Shown here piece after piece: positions 54,312 through 63,843 of a DNA stretch of 64,000 nt. Source of the DNA: Camelimonas fluminis (GTDB taxonomy: Bacteria > Pseudomonadota > Alphaproteobacteria > Rhizobiales > Beijerinckiaceae); assembly GCF_014656355.1 (NCBI RefSeq), contig NZ_BNCG01000004.1:1-64000 (forward strand). Reading direction: 5' to 3'. How positions within the stretch are numbered: the stretch's first letter is position 1; each line of letters begins with the position of its first letter. Made by a program: the position numbers and the translations under genes. The notes under the pieces are model-generated. The model was not told the DNA's origin, did not search any database, and saw only the letters and a program-made list of their open reading frames with translations.

Positions 54312-55179
54312 TCCGGACCTGCAGCGAGACCGTGTTTATGTGTCCGACAGCGTGGTGACCGAGGCGCCATGGGCGCGGGCGGTCATCATTGCCTTCGCCG
54401 CGATTTTCCTCGCCCTGTTCCTGTTGCTGCCGCTGGGGCTGATCTTTCGCGAGGCGCTGGCGAAGGGCATTGGCGCCTATTGGGAGGCGCTCACTGATCC
54501 CGACGCCGTCACCGCCATCCAGCTCACCCTGCTGGTGGCGGCCATCGCCGTGCCGCTCAATCTGGTGTTCGGCGTCGCCGCCTCCTGGGCGATCGCCAAA
54601 TTCGATTTTCCGGGCAAGAGCTTCCTGATCACTTTGGTCGATCTGCCGTTTTCCGTGTCGCCCGTGGTGGCGGGCCTGGTTTACGTGCTGTTGTTCGGCG
54701 CCCAGGGGCTGCTGGGCCCCTGGCTGCAATCGTGGAACATCCAGATCGTCTTCGCGCTGCCCGGCATCGTGCTGGCGACGGTGTTCGTCACCTTTCCCTT
54801 CGTGGCGCGCGAGTTGATCCCGCTGATGCAGGAACAGGGAGCCGCCGATGAGGAGGCGGCCCTGACCCTCGGAGCCAGCGGCCTGCGCGCTTTCCTCACC
54901 GTCACATTGCCCAACATCCGCTGGGCGCTTCTGTACGGCGTGCTGCTCTGCAACGCGCGCGCCATGGGCGAATTCGGCGCCGTGTCGGTGGTGTCCGGTC
55001 ATATCCGCGGCCTCACCAACACCATGCCCCTGCACGTCGAGATCCTTTACAATGAGTACAATTTTGTCGCAGCCTTCGCTGTCGCCTCGCTTCTTGCGAT
55101 CCTCGCCCTCGTCACCCTCATTGGAAAGACCTTCCTCGAGTGGCGCTACGGCGAGGCCATCGCCCACGGGCGCCGCTAG
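54304..55179 (+). CDS. cysW: sulfate ABC transporter permease CysW
   Basis: A 291-aa partner permease. Motifs include [21 protein letters not shown], the EAA loop [31 protein letters not shown] and [36 protein letters not shown], the CysW signature. Six membrane helices. Starts inside the cysT stop region, so translation is coupled; cysA follows after 37 bp. Confidence 0.95.
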   Translation: MPDPDLQRDRVYVSDSVVTEAPWARAVIIAFAAIFLALFLLLPLGLIFREALAKGIGAYWEALTDPDAVTAIQLTLLVAAIAVPLNLVFGVAASWAIAKFDFPGKSFLITLVDLPFSVSPVVAGLVYVLLFGAQGLLGPWLQSWNIQIVFALPGIVLATVFVTFPFVARELIPLMQEQGAADEEAALTLGASGLRAFLTVTLPNIRWALLYGVLLCNARAMGEFGAVSVVSGHIRGLTNTMPLHVEILYNEYNFVAAFAVASLLAILALVTLIGKTFLEWRYGEAIAHGRR

Positions 55180-55216
55180 TCCCGGTTCGCCGGGCGGCCA
55201 CGAACGGAGCAGGCCA

Positions 55217-56287
55217 GTGGACATCCGCGTGACCGACCTCGCCAAGGAGTTCGGCGGCGCGCGCGCCCTGCGCGGCGTCAGCCTGCACGTCCGCTCGGGC
55301 GAACTGATGGCGCTGCTGGGCCCCTCCGGTTCGGGCAAGACCACGCTGCTGCGCATCATCGCCGGCCTGGAGACGGCCGAGCGCGGCAGCGTCTTCTTCG
55401 GCGACACTGACGCCACGCGCCTGTCGGTGCAGCAGCGCCACGTCGGCTTCGTTTTCCAGCACTACGCCTTGTTCCGGCACATGACGGTGGCTGACAACAT
55501 CGCCTACGGCCTGCGCGTCCGCCGCCGTTCGGAACGGCCGTCGCGCGCCGCCATCAGCGCCCGCGTCGAGGAACTGCTGGCGCTGATGCAACTCGAAGGC
55601 TACGGCGGCCGCCATCCGGCCCAGCTCTCGGGAGGCCAGAAGCAACGGGTCGCCCTGGCCCGGGCGCTCGCCGTCGATCCGCGGGTGCTGCTGCTGGATG
55701 AGCCGTTCGGCGCCCTCGACGCCAAGGTGCGCAAGGACCTGCGCGCCTGGCTGCGGCAGATTCACGCCCAGACCGGCCACACCACTGTGTTCGTCACCCA
55801 CGACCAGGACGAGGCGCTGGAGCTGGCCGACCGCGTCGCCATTCTCAACAGCGGCCGCATCGAGCAAGTCGGCGCGCCCGACGAAATCCATGAACAGCCA
55901 GCCTCGGCCTTTGTCGCATCCTTCGTCGGCGACGCCGCCCGCGTGCCGGTGCGGGTGCTGGGCGGCAAGGCGATGTTCGGCGAAACCGTGCTGGAAGCGC
56001 CGGGGCAGGCGATGGCCGATGGCGCGGGGTGGCTGTGGCTGCGGCCTTATGATTTGCGCCTGACAGGGAAGGGCGCGGCTGTCGTGGCTGGCGAGCCGGC
56101 CGGCAAACTCGACGGCGTCATCGTCGGCGTGCGCCGCACCGCCAACGGTCGCCGCGTCGAGGTCAGGCTGCAGGACCTGGACGTGATTGTCGAGGCCGAC
56201 GCTCCGGCCGGGCTGTCCTGCGGCCATGGCGAGCAGGTGTCGCTGGCCGTTCTTGGCGGCCGGATTTTCCCTGACAATGCCAAATAA
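55217..56287 (+). CDS. cysA: sulfate ABC transporter ATP-binding protein CysA
   Basis: A 356-aa ABC ATPase. Walker [22 protein letters not shown] loop [13 protein letters not shown], signature [17 protein letters not shown], Walker [19 protein letters not shown] and the H loop [18 protein letters not shown] are all present, followed by a C-terminal TOBE-like domain. The GTG start has GGAGCAGG upstream; the upstream extension of the frame overlaps cysW. It energises sulfate/thiosulfate import. Confidence 0.95.
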   Translation: MDIRVTDLAKEFGGARALRGVSLHVRSGELMALLGPSGSGKTTLLRIIAGLETAERGSVFFGDTDATRLSVQQRHVGFVFQHYALFRHMTVADNIAYGLRVRRRSERPSRAAISARVEELLALMQLEGYGGRHPAQLSGGQKQRVALARALAVDPRVLLLDEPFGALDAKVRKDLRAWLRQIHAQTGHTTVFVTHDQDEALELADRVAILNSGRIEQVGAPDEIHEQPASAFVASFVGDAARVPVRVLGGKAMFGETVLEAPGQAMADGAGWLWLRPYDLRLTGKGAAVVAGEPAGKLDGVIVGVRRTANGRRVEVRLQDLDVIVEADAPAGLSCGHGEQVSLAVLGGRIFPDNAK

Positions 56288-56431
56288 CACAAAATATTTA
56301 TGTTAAATAACGTATTGTTACATCATCAGGCGTAAAATATTTTGCTATCCCCCTTGTCATGGGGTATTGGCGGGTCCAGATTGAAACCTGTCCAGTGTAG
56401 ACAGGCGCCGGAACGTCAGGGGATTGAAGAC

Positions 56432-56782
56432 ATGAAGAGGGCGGCCAAAGGGCACGCGTTGCAGGTGGTCACCGCCAATGCGCTCAGAAGCGGCTCGGTG
56501 GTGTTCCGGACGATCAGGGGCGACTGGTCCCTGGATATTGCGGATGCGGCTGTCGCAGAAACCGCAGAAGCCGGCGAAACCCTGCTCGCCGCCGCCACGC
56601 AGGACGTGGCGGCTGATGTGGTTGTCGAGACTTATCTGGTGGATGTCGAGCGCCTGGAAGGAGGACCACGCCCGCTGCTGTTGCGCGAGCGCATCCGCGC
56701 CCTGCGCGGCCCGACCATCACCGAGAACCGCACCCTGCCGCCGGCTTCTGTCGAGGCCGGCCTGCTAAAGGCGGCCTGTTGA
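56432..56782 (+). CDS. DUF2849 protein (sulfite-reductase-associated)
   Basis: A 116-aa protein of the DUF2849 family, found almost only before cysI in alphaproteobacteria. HALQVVTANALRSGSVVFRT and ADVVVETYLVDVE are its conserved parts; PLLLRERIRALRGPTI is the tail. The function is unknown; the position suggests assistance to siroheme sulfite reductase. The start ATG at 56432 (MKRAAKG) is preferred. An AT-rich stretch at 56288-56345 upstream, with GTTAAATAAC, probably holds a separate promoter for the reductive genes. Confidence 0.88.
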   Translation: MKRAAKGHALQVVTANALRSGSVVFRTIRGDWSLDIADAAVAETAEAGETLLAAATQDVAADVVVETYLVDVERLEGGPRPLLLRERIRALRGPTITENRTLPPASVEAGLLKAAC

Positions 56783-56946
56783 CGCGTCTGGTCAGCTCAC
56801 GCGTCTTGCCCGTTTAACGCGCCCTGCCTGGAGCGGATCGCCGCTCAGCATGATGCAGACGCCAGAACCCGGAATTTTGGGACTGGGAGCGCTTCCGCAG
56901 CCTGAACTCAGGCCGAAGCGGCGCCAGCCATTCAGGACACGAAGCC

Positions 56947-58608
56947 ATGTACCGTTATGACGAATTCGACCGCCGCTTCGTGACGGGCCGCGTCGACCAG
57001 TTCCGTGACCAGGTGCTGCGCCGCCTGTCCGGCGAACTGACCGAAGACCAGTTCAAGCCATTGCGGCTGATGAACGGCGTCTATCTTCAGTTGCACGCCT
57101 ACATGCTGCGCATCGCCATTCCCTATGGCGGGCTCAACGCCGCGCGCCTGCGCAAGCTGGCCGACATCGCCATGAAGTACGACCGCGGCTTCGGGCACTT
57201 CACCACGCGCCAGAATTTGCAGTTTCACTGGATCGAACTGAAGGACGTGCCGCAGATCCTCTCCGACCTCGCCGAGGTCGAGATGCACGCCATCCAGACC
57301 TCGGGCAATTGCATTCGCAACGTCTCGGCCGATCATTTCGCCGGCGCCGCCGTCGACGAGATCGCCGATCCGCGCCCCTATGCCGAAATTCTGCGCCAGT
57401 GGTCGTCGCTCCACCCCGAGTTCACCTACCTGCCGCGCAAGTTCAAGCTGGCGGTGAGCGGCTCGGCGCATGATCGCGCCGCCATCCAGGTGCACGACAT
57501 CGGCCTGCAGATCGTTCGCAACGACGCTGGCGAAACCGGCTTCACTGTTTATGTCGGCGGTGGTCTCGGCCGCAGCCCGTTCATCGGCAAGAAGGTGCGC
57601 GACTTCCTGCCCGAGGCGGAGTTGCTGAGCTATTGCGAGGCGATCCTGCGCGTCTACAACATGTTTGGCCGCCGCGACAACAAGTACAAGGCGCGCATCA
57701 AGATCCTGATCCACGAGGCGGGCGTCGACGAAATCCGTCGCCAGGTGGAGGAGGAGTACGAGCAGATTCGCGGCAGCCGCCTGACCCTGCCGAAGGCTGA
57801 GCTTGATCGCATCGCCGCCTATTTCGCCGCGCCGACCTTCGAAGCCTTGCCGGATCATTCGCAGGCCCATGAGCAGGCCCTGGCCGGCGATCGCGCCTAC
57901 GCCGACTGGGTGGAGCGCAACGTCTCGCCGCACCGTCAGCCCGGCCACGCGATCGCCACCATCGCCCTGAAGGCGGTGGGCGAGGTGCCTGGCGACATCT
58001 CCGCTGACCAGATGCGCGTGGTGGCCGACATCGCCGAGCGCTATGGCCATGATGAGGTGCGTGTCAGCCACGAGCAGAACCTGGTGCTGCCGCACCTGCG
58101 CAAGGATGACCTGCCGCAGGTGTTCGCCATTCTGCAGCAGGCGGGCCTGGCCTCGCCGCACGCCGGCCTGATCACCGACATCATCTCCTGCCCGGGCCTC
58201 GACTATTGCTCGCTGGCCAACGCCCGTTCGATTCCGGTGGCCCAACGCATTACCGAGCGCTTCGCCGACCTGAAGCGCCAGCGCGACATCGGCGACCTCA
58301 AGCTGAAGATTTCCGGCTGCATCAACGCCTGCGGCCATCACCACGTCGGCCACATCGGCATTCTGGGCGTCGATCGCAAGGGTGAGGAATTCTACCAGAT
58401 CACCCTGGGCGGCTCCGGCGACGAGAACTGCTCGATCGGCGGCATCGTCGGCAAGGGCTTCTCCTCCGATGAGATCGTCGACGCCGTCGAAAAGATCGTC
58501 GACACCTATATCGCTTTGCGCGTCAGCCCGTCCGAAAGCTTCCTTGAAGCATTCCGGCGGGTGGGCGACGCCCCGTTCCGCGAGGCGCTTTATGCCGAGG
58601 CTGCCTGA
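56947..58608 (+). CDS. cysI: sulfite reductase hemoprotein subunit CysI
   Basis: A 553-aa siroheme/4Fe-4S reductase, reducing sulfite to sulfide with six electrons. The cluster ligands are Cys415 and Cys421 (CPGLDYC), and Cys458 and Cys462 (CINAC). FTTRQNLQFHWIELKDVP, QTSGNCIRNVSADHFAG and the KISGCINACGHHHVGHIGILGV segment around the cluster are diagnostic. No flavoprotein CysJ is encoded here, so it probably takes electrons from ferredoxin or another donor, as in many alphaproteobacteria. Overlaps the cysH start. Confidence 0.95.
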   Translation: MYRYDEFDRRFVTGRVDQFRDQVLRRLSGELTEDQFKPLRLMNGVYLQLHAYMLRIAIPYGGLNAARLRKLADIAMKYDRGFGHFTTRQNLQFHWIELKDVPQILSDLAEVEMHAIQTSGNCIRNVSADHFAGAAVDEIADPRPYAEILRQWSSLHPEFTYLPRKFKLAVSGSAHDRAAIQVHDIGLQIVRNDAGETGFTVYVGGGLGRSPFIGKKVRDFLPEAELLSYCEAILRVYNMFGRRDNKYKARIKILIHEAGVDEIRRQVEEEYEQIRGSRLTLPKAELDRIAAYFAAPTFEALPDHSQAHEQALAGDRAYADWVERNVSPHRQPGHAIATIALKAVGEVPGDISADQMRVVADIAERYGHDEVRVSHEQNLVLPHLRKDDLPQVFAILQQAGLASPHAGLITDIISCPGLDYCSLANARSIPVAQRITERFADLKRQRDIGDLKLKISGCINACGHHHVGHIGILGVDRKGEEFYQITLGGSGDENCSIGGIVGKGFSSDEIVDAVEKIVDTYIALRVSPSESFLEAFRRVGDAPFREALYAEAA

Positions 58609-59407
58609 TCCCGCCGTGGCGGCCGCCATGGCCGCCACGTCCATCGACACGGCGTCCATCGACACCGTGTCCGCCCCGTCGTCGCGGGCTGAGGAACTGG
58701 TTCGCGAGGCGGCGGCGCTCGACGCCCGCCATGCCGGCGCGACGGCGGAGGAGTTGCTGCGCCTCGCCCTGCGCGAGCGCGTCGCCGGCGCGGTGGCGCT
58801 GGTCTCCAGCTTCGGCGCTGAATCGGCGGCGCTGCTGCATCTGGCGGCGCAGGTTGATCCGGCGGTTCCGGTGATTTTCGTTGATACGCGGCGGCTATTT
58901 CCCGAGACCCTGGCCTATCGCGATCGCCTCGTCGCCATGCTCGGTCTTGCCGACGTGCGCAGCGTCAGCCCTGACGACGCTGCCGAACAACGGCTCGATC
59001 CGATCGGCGCGCTGTTTGCCCGCGACACCGACGCCTGCTGCGGTTTTCGCAAGGTGGAGCCGCTGGACGCCGCGCTGAAGCCGTTCCACGGCTGGATCAG
59101 CGGCCGCAAACGCTACCAGGCCAGCAGCCGCCACGACATTCCGGCCTTCGAGGCCACGGCGACCCACATCAAGGTCAACCCGCTGGCGTCCTGGTCGATG
59201 GCCGACATCGCCCATTACATGCGCGCCCACGCGTTGCCGGCTCACCCGCTGGTGGCCAAGGGCTATCCCTCAATCGGCTGCGCGCCCTGCACCTCGCCGG
59301 TGGCGGAAGGGGAAGACCCCCGCGCCGGACGCTGGCGCGGCCAGGACAAGACCGAGTGCGGCATTCACGTAAGCCCCGCGGGAACAATCACAAGGAACAA
59401 GGCATGA
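58592..59407 (+). CDS. cysH: APS reductase (CysH family, 4Fe-4S type)
   Basis: A 271-aa adenylyl-sulfate reductase. It has the CC...CxxC iron-sulfur signature: Cys149-Cys150 (DACCGFRKVEPL) and Cys230/Cys233 (IGCAPC), plus catalytic Cys256 (TECGIH). This signature marks APS-reducing, not PAPS-reducing, enzymes. The PAPS-type enzymes lack the cluster. LVSSFGAESAALL holds the phosphosulfate-binding loop. The ATG at 58592 overlaps the cysI end by 17 bp with GAGG upstream; 58628 is an alternative start. The stop overlaps the DUF934 start (ATGA). Confidence 0.92.
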   Translation: MPRLPDPAVAAAMAATSIDTASIDTVSAPSSRAEELVREAAALDARHAGATAEELLRLALRERVAGAVALVSSFGAESAALLHLAAQVDPAVPVIFVDTRRLFPETLAYRDRLVAMLGLADVRSVSPDDAAEQRLDPIGALFARDTDACCGFRKVEPLDAALKPFHGWISGRKRYQASSRHDIPAFEATATHIKVNPLASWSMADIAHYMRAHALPAHPLVAKGYPSIGCAPCTSPVAEGEDPRAGRWRGQDKTECGIHVSPAGTITRNKA

Positions 59408-59925
59408 GCGGTCTCGTGAAGAATGGCGCGGTGATCGCCGACGTCTGGAGCCGTCCGGCCGCCGGGGATGCGCTGCCGACCGATGCGCCGGTCGTGGTGT
59501 CGAAGGCCCGTTTTCTTGCTGAATCCGGCGATCTGCGCGGTCGCAACGCCCCGCTCGGCCTCAGCCTGCACGCCGGCGATACGCTTGATGGGCTGGAGGA
59601 CGACCTGAACCGCTTCGCGCTGATCGCGCTTGATTTCCCCGCCTACACCGACGGCCGCGCCTATTCGCTGGCCCGGCTGTTGCGCGAACGGCACGGCTAT
59701 ACCGGCGATCTGCGCGCCGAGGGCGACGTGCTGTGGGACCAGATTCCGCTGATGAAGCGCTGTGGCTTCGATGAATTCGCCATCCGCGACGACCGGGTGC
59801 TGAACGCCCTGGTCGAGGGCCGCATCCATGACGTGCCGGTGCACTACCAGCCGGCGGGCCGCGATGACGTCGAGATCCAGCCGCCAGGCACCCGGCCGTG
59901 GTTGCGACTGGAGCCCGGCGCGTAA
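59404..59925 (+). CDS. DUF934 protein (sulfate-assimilation-associated)
   Basis: A 173-aa protein of the DUF934 family, always near cysH/cysI in proteobacteria. DLNRFALIALDFPAYTDGRAYSLARLLRERHGYTGDLRAEGDVLWDQIPLMKRCGFDEF is its conserved region. The function is not established; perhaps an accessory of sulfate reduction. It starts with an ATGA overlap on cysH, so it is translationally coupled. Confidence 0.92.
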   Translation: MSGLVKNGAVIADVWSRPAAGDALPTDAPVVVSKARFLAESGDLRGRNAPLGLSLHAGDTLDGLEDDLNRFALIALDFPAYTDGRAYSLARLLRERHGYTGDLRAEGDVLWDQIPLMKRCGFDEFAIRDDRVLNALVEGRIHDVPVHYQPAGRDDVEIQPPGTRPWLRLEPGA

Positions 59926-60057
59926 CGAAGACGGCCGCCTGAGAAACGGCGCGCCCGCGCAGCTTGCTGCGCCTGAAGATCGAGGACGCCGCCCGTCGCG
60001 ACGTCACATGCTGGAAAAAGGCGGCGGCCGTTGTCGGGCCACCGCGGGAATTGGCTC

Positions 60058-61053
60058 ATGTCCGCTCCATTGCAAGCTGTGTCACCTGGCGTTGCGCAAG
60101 GCGTCGCGCCCGCACTCGAAGGCCTCGCGCCGTCCGGCGCCGCCCCGCGCCCGGCGCTGTCGCCGCATCTGGCCCGTCTGGAGGCGGAATCGATCTACAT
60201 CATCCGTGAGGTCGCGGCCGAATTCGGCAATCCGGTGATGCTGTATTCCATCGGCAAGGATTCGGCGGTGATGCTGCATCTGGCGCGCAAGGCGTTCTTC
60301 CCCGGGCCGCTCCCGTTCCCGTTGCTGCACGTGGATACGCGCTGGAAGTTCCGTGAGATGATCACGTTCCGCGACGCCATCGCCGCCCGCTATGGCCTGG
60401 AGCTGCTCACCCACGTCAACCCGGAAGGGGCGGCGCGCGGCATTGATCCGTTCACCTCCGGCTCGGCCCTGCACACCCAGGTGATGAAGACCGAGGGGCT
60501 GAAGCAGGCGCTGGAGAAGTGGAAGTTCGACGGGGCCTTCGGCGGCGCCCGCCGCGATGAGGAAAAGAGTCGCGCCAAGGAGCGGATTTTCTCCCACCGC
60601 ACCGCCGCCCACGCCTGGGAGCCGCGCAACCAGCGGCCGGAGTTGTGGAGCCTGTTCAACACCCGCATCGCCAGGGGCGAGTCCATGCGCGTGTTCCCGC
60701 TCTCCAACTGGACCGAGCTGGACGTCTGGCAATACATCCTCGCCGAGGACATTCCGGTGGTGCCGCTGTATTTCGCCAGGGAGCGGCCGGTGGTGGAGCG
60801 CGACGGCGCCCTTATCATGGTCGACGACGGGCGCATGCCGCTGCTGCCGGGCGAGACGCCGCAGATGCGGCTGGTCCGCTTCCGCACCCTCGGCTGCTAT
60901 CCGCTGACCGGCGCCGTGGAGTCGTCCGCCACGTCGCTGCAGGACATCATCGCAGAACTGATGGCCTCGCGCGCCTCCGAGCGCCAGGGGCGCGTCATCG
61001 ACCATGACGATCAGGCTTCCATGGAGCGCAAGAAGCGCGAGGGCTATTTCTGA
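60058..61053 (+). CDS. cysD: sulfate adenylyltransferase subunit 2 (CysD)
   Basis: A 331-aa PP-loop ATPase forming APS from sulfate and ATP with Cys[20 protein letters not shown] is the PP-loop, and [25 protein letters not shown] and [12 protein letters not shown] are conserved. An extra N-terminal segment of about 30 residues rich in Ala/Pro precedes the family core, so a later start is possible, but no better ribosome site is seen. The stop shares a base with the cysN ATG (TGATG). Confidence 0.94.
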   Translation: MSAPLQAVSPGVAQGVAPALEGLAPSGAAPRPALSPHLARLEAESIYIIREVAAEFGNPVMLYSIGKDSAVMLHLARKAFFPGPLPFPLLHVDTRWKFREMITFRDAIAARYGLELLTHVNPEGAARGIDPFTSGSALHTQVMKTEGLKQALEKWKFDGAFGGARRDEEKSRAKERIFSHRTAAHAWEPRNQRPELWSLFNTRIARGESMRVFPLSNWTELDVWQYILAEDIPVVPLYFARERPVVERDGALIMVDDGRMPLLPGETPQMRLVRFRTLGCYPLTGAVESSATSLQDIIAELMASRASERQGRVIDHDDQASMERKKREGYF

Positions 61054-62999
61054 TGAACGCCCCCAACAACGCCGTGAACGTGAGCGACAATCTGGCCAGC
61101 CTCGCGCCGTTCCCGCAAAACCGCCCGGCTGATCGCGGCCTGCTGCGCTTTCTCACCTGCGGCTCCGTCGACGACGGCAAGTCCACGCTGATCGGCCGCC
61201 TGCTGCATGAGACCAAGTCGATCCTGGAGGATCAGCTCTCGGCGCTGCAGAAGGATTCGCGCCGCCACGGCACCACCGGCGAGGATCTTGATCTGGCGCT
61301 GCTGGTCGATGGCCTGGAAGCCGAGCGCGAGCAGGGCATCACCATCGATGTCGCCTATCGCTTCTTCGCCACGCCGCGCCGCTCGTTCATCGTCGCCGAT
61401 ACCCCCGGCCACGAGCAGTACACCCGCAACATGGCCACCGGCGCCTCCAATTCGGACCTGGCGATCCTGCTGGTGGACGCCCGCAAGGGCCTGCTGACCC
61501 AGACGCGCCGCCACGCGGTGATCGCCTCGCTGCTTGGCATCCGTCACGTGGTGCTGGCGGTGAACAAGATTGATCTCGTCGGTTTCGACCAGGCGGTTTT
61601 CGCGCGGATCGTCGCCGACTTCCAGGCCTTCGCCGCGCCGCTCGGCTTTGTTGACGTCACGGCGATTCCACTGTCCGCCCGCTTCGGCGACAACGTCGCC
61701 GCGCCCAGCCCGGCCATGCCCTGGTACGACGGTCCGACTCTGGTGGAGCACCTCGAAACCGTCGAGGTTGACGCCGATCGCAGTGGCGCGCCTTTCCGCA
61801 TGCCGGTGCAATGGGTCAACCGGCCGAACCTGGATTTTCGCGGTTTTTCCGGCACGATCGCCAGCGGCCGCATTGGCGTTGGCGATGAGGTTGTCGTCGC
61901 TTCGTCCGGGCATGGCAGCCGGGTGGCGCGCATCGTCACCTTCGACGGCGACCTGCCGGAAGCAGCCGCCGGCGACGCTGTGACCATCGTGCTGGCCGAC
62001 GAGATCGATGCGCCGCGCGGCGAGATGCTGGCGCCGCCGAAGGCGCGGCCGGCGCTGTCCACCCGCTTCATGGCCCGCCTGGTGTGGATGGCCGAGGATG
62101 CGCTGAAGCCGGGCCGCAGCTTCCTGCTGAAAACCGGCGCCCGCACCGTGCCGGCCACCGTCACCCGCCTCGCCAGCGCCCTCGATGTCGATCGTTATGA
62201 GGATGGCGCCGCCGAGGCCTTGCCGCTGAACGGCATCGGCCTGGTGGAAGTGCAGACCTCAGCCCAGGTCGCCATCGACCCCTATGCGGAAAACCGCGTT
62301 ACCGGCGCCTTCATTCTGATCGACCGTTTCACCAACGGCACGGTCGCCGCCGGCATGGTCACTGAGCCGCTCGGCGGTCCCAACGTCCACCTGCATGGCT
62401 TCGACGTGGACCGCGCCGTGCGCTCGGCGCAGAAAAACCAGCGGCCGCTGGTGGTGTGGTTCACCGGCCTGCCAGGCTCGGGCAAATCGACCATCGCCAA
62501 TCTGGTCGAGCGCCGCCTGGTCGCCGCCGGGCGCCACACCATGCTGCTGGATGGCGACAGCCTGCGCATCGGCCTCAATTCAGACCTCGGCTTCGACGCG
62601 GCCAGCCGCGCCGAGAACATCCGCCGGGCAGGTGAGGTGGCGCGTCTGATGATGGAGGCGGGCCTGGTGGTTCTCTGCGCCTTCGTCTCGCCGTTCCGCG
62701 CCGACCGCGACAGGTTGCGCGAGGCTGTCGGCGATGGCGCTTTCGTGGAGGTCTTTGTCGACACCCCGGTGGATGTTTGCGCCGAGCGCGACCCCAAGGG
62801 CCTGTATGCCCGGGCAAAAGCCGGCGGCATTTCCGACTTCACCGGCATCGGCCAGGATTATGAGGCGCCGCAGGCCGCCGAAATCACCCTGCGTCCCGGC
62901 GACGGCGGCGCCGAACGCCTCGCCGACATGGTGCTGGCGGCCATCGAGCCGCGCATCGCCGGCGACGGCCAGACCTCGGAAGACTCCGCCGCGCTGTGA
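61053..62999 (+). CDS. cysNC: bifunctional sulfate adenylyltransferase subunit 1 / APS kinase (CysNC)
   Basis: A 648-aa fusion. The N-terminal GTPase (CysN, about 1-440) has CGSVDDGKSTLIGRLLHE (P loop), DTPGHEQYTRNMATG (G3) and NKIDLV (G4), and powers APS synthesis with CysD. The C-terminal APS kinase (CysC, about 460-640) has FTGLPGSGKSTIANLVE, LDGDSLRIGLNSDLGF and FVDTPVDVCAERDPKGLYARA. It makes APS then PAPS. Since the reductase here is the APS type, PAPS may serve sulfation instead. Overlaps cysD by one base; terminator at 63043. Confidence 0.95.
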   Translation: MNAPNNAVNVSDNLASLAPFPQNRPADRGLLRFLTCGSVDDGKSTLIGRLLHETKSILEDQLSALQKDSRRHGTTGEDLDLALLVDGLEAEREQGITIDVAYRFFATPRRSFIVADTPGHEQYTRNMATGASNSDLAILLVDARKGLLTQTRRHAVIASLLGIRHVVLAVNKIDLVGFDQAVFARIVADFQAFAAPLGFVDVTAIPLSARFGDNVAAPSPAMPWYDGPTLVEHLETVEVDADRSGAPFRMPVQWVNRPNLDFRGFSGTIASGRIGVGDEVVVASSGHGSRVARIVTFDGDLPEAAAGDAVTIVLADEIDAPRGEMLAPPKARPALSTRFMARLVWMAEDALKPGRSFLLKTGARTVPATVTRLASALDVDRYEDGAAEALPLNGIGLVEVQTSAQVAIDPYAENRVTGAFILIDRFTNGTVAAGMVTEPLGGPNVHLHGFDVDRAVRSAQKNQRPLVVWFTGLPGSGKSTIANLVERRLVAAGRHTMLLDGDSLRIGLNSDLGFDAASRAENIRRAGEVARLMMEAGLVVLCAFVSPFRADRDRLREAVGDGAFVEVFVDTPVDVCAERDPKGLYARAKAGGISDFTGIGQDYEAPQAAEITLRPGDGGAERLADMVLAAIEPRIAGDGQTSEDSAAL

Positions 63000-63042
63000 A
63001 CGCTACATAACGCGCGCGGGCGGAGCCGGCCCCACAAACGAA

Positions 63043-63066
63043 AGGCGCCTGCGGGCGCCTTTTTTG
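63043..63066 (+). terminator. terminator of the sulfate-assimilation genes
   Basis: AGGCGCC-TGCG-GGCGCCT followed by TTTTT, 43 bp after the cysNC stop. Confidence 0.9.
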
Positions 63067-63240
63067 CGTTTGCACGCGTGTCGGCGATGAACTCTGACGG
63101 AAGAACAGGCCGGGCCGGAAGGAAAGGGATCAGGTCCAGATCTGGCGCGAACCGGTTTTGCTCGCCGGAATGTGCGCATGACCCGCTTGCCCGCGGAGCA
63201 ATATTGTTTTCCACTGCGTGTAGCGAACCCGCCGTCCGAC

Positions 63241-63266
63241 GGAACTCCAGCCGGGCGACGGGCGTT
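63241..63266 (+). promoter_or_regulatory. EcfG-type promoter for BON-LysM gene
   Basis: GGAAC (63241-63245), 17 bp, CGTT (63263-63266): exact EcfG consensus, 80 bp before the BON-LysM start codon. Confidence 0.8.
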
Positions 63267-63345
63267 GCCATGTCGACGCGTTTCAGGTGGAGCAGGCGTT
63301 TTTCCGCCTGACCGACAGACGTGATCCCAGCGACAGGAGCACCAG

Positions 63346-63804
63346 ATGGGTTTGTTCAGCTTTATCAAGGAAGCCGGCGCGAAGATCTTTGGCTCGGGCG
63401 AAGCCCAGGCCGCTGAAAGCGGGCTGACGCCCGAGGTGCTGAAGAAACATGTGACCGACGCCGGCCTCAACGCCGATGGCGTCGAATTCGCCATCGACGG
63501 GGACAAGGTGACGATCACCGGCAACGCCCCGACCACGGAAGCCGCCGAAAAGATCGTGTTGACGGTCGGCAACAGCCAGGGCGTGGCCTCGGTCGACAAC
63601 AAGCTGACGGTGGCGGCGCCTTCTGCCGATTCACAGACCTACACGGTGCAGAAGGGCGACACCCTCTGGAAGATCGCCGAGCAGTTTTACGGCAAGGGGC
63701 ATGGCGACAAATATCCGGAGATCGTCAAGGCCAACACGCCGCCGGTCAAAAACCCTGACCTCATCCAGCCCGGTTGGGTGCTGCGCATTCCGCCGCTGTC
63801 CTGA
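63346..63804 (+). CDS. BON-LysM protein (Kbp/YgaU-like)
   Basis: A 152-aa protein with a BON domain (about 24-90; LKKHVTDAGLNADGVEFAIDGDKVTITGNA) and a C-terminal LysM domain (about 97-150; YTVQKGDTLWKIAEQFYGKGHGDKYPEIVKAN ... LIQPGWVLRIP). This is the architecture of E. coli Kbp (YgaU), a potassium-binding stress protein. No signal peptide (MGLFSFIKEAGAKIFG), so it is cytosolic. ACAGGAGCACC precedes the ATG. The consensus EcfG promoter upstream places it in the general stress regulon. Strong terminator after the stop. Confidence 0.93.
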   Translation: MGLFSFIKEAGAKIFGSGEAQAAESGLTPEVLKKHVTDAGLNADGVEFAIDGDKVTITGNAPTTEAAEKIVLTVGNSQGVASVDNKLTVAAPSADSQTYTVQKGDTLWKIAEQFYGKGHGDKYPEIVKANTPPVKNPDLIQPGWVLRIPPLS

Positions 63805-63813
63805 CCGCCGCTG

Positions 63814-63843
63814 GCCGGGCGGAGCGTTGCTCCGCCCGGCTTT
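63814..63843 (+). terminator. terminator after BON-LysM gene
   Basis: GCCGGGCGGAGC-GTT-GCTCCGCCCGGC: a 12-bp perfect stem followed by TTT, 10 bp after the stop. The remaining 157 bp to the window end show nothing recognised. Confidence 0.88.
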
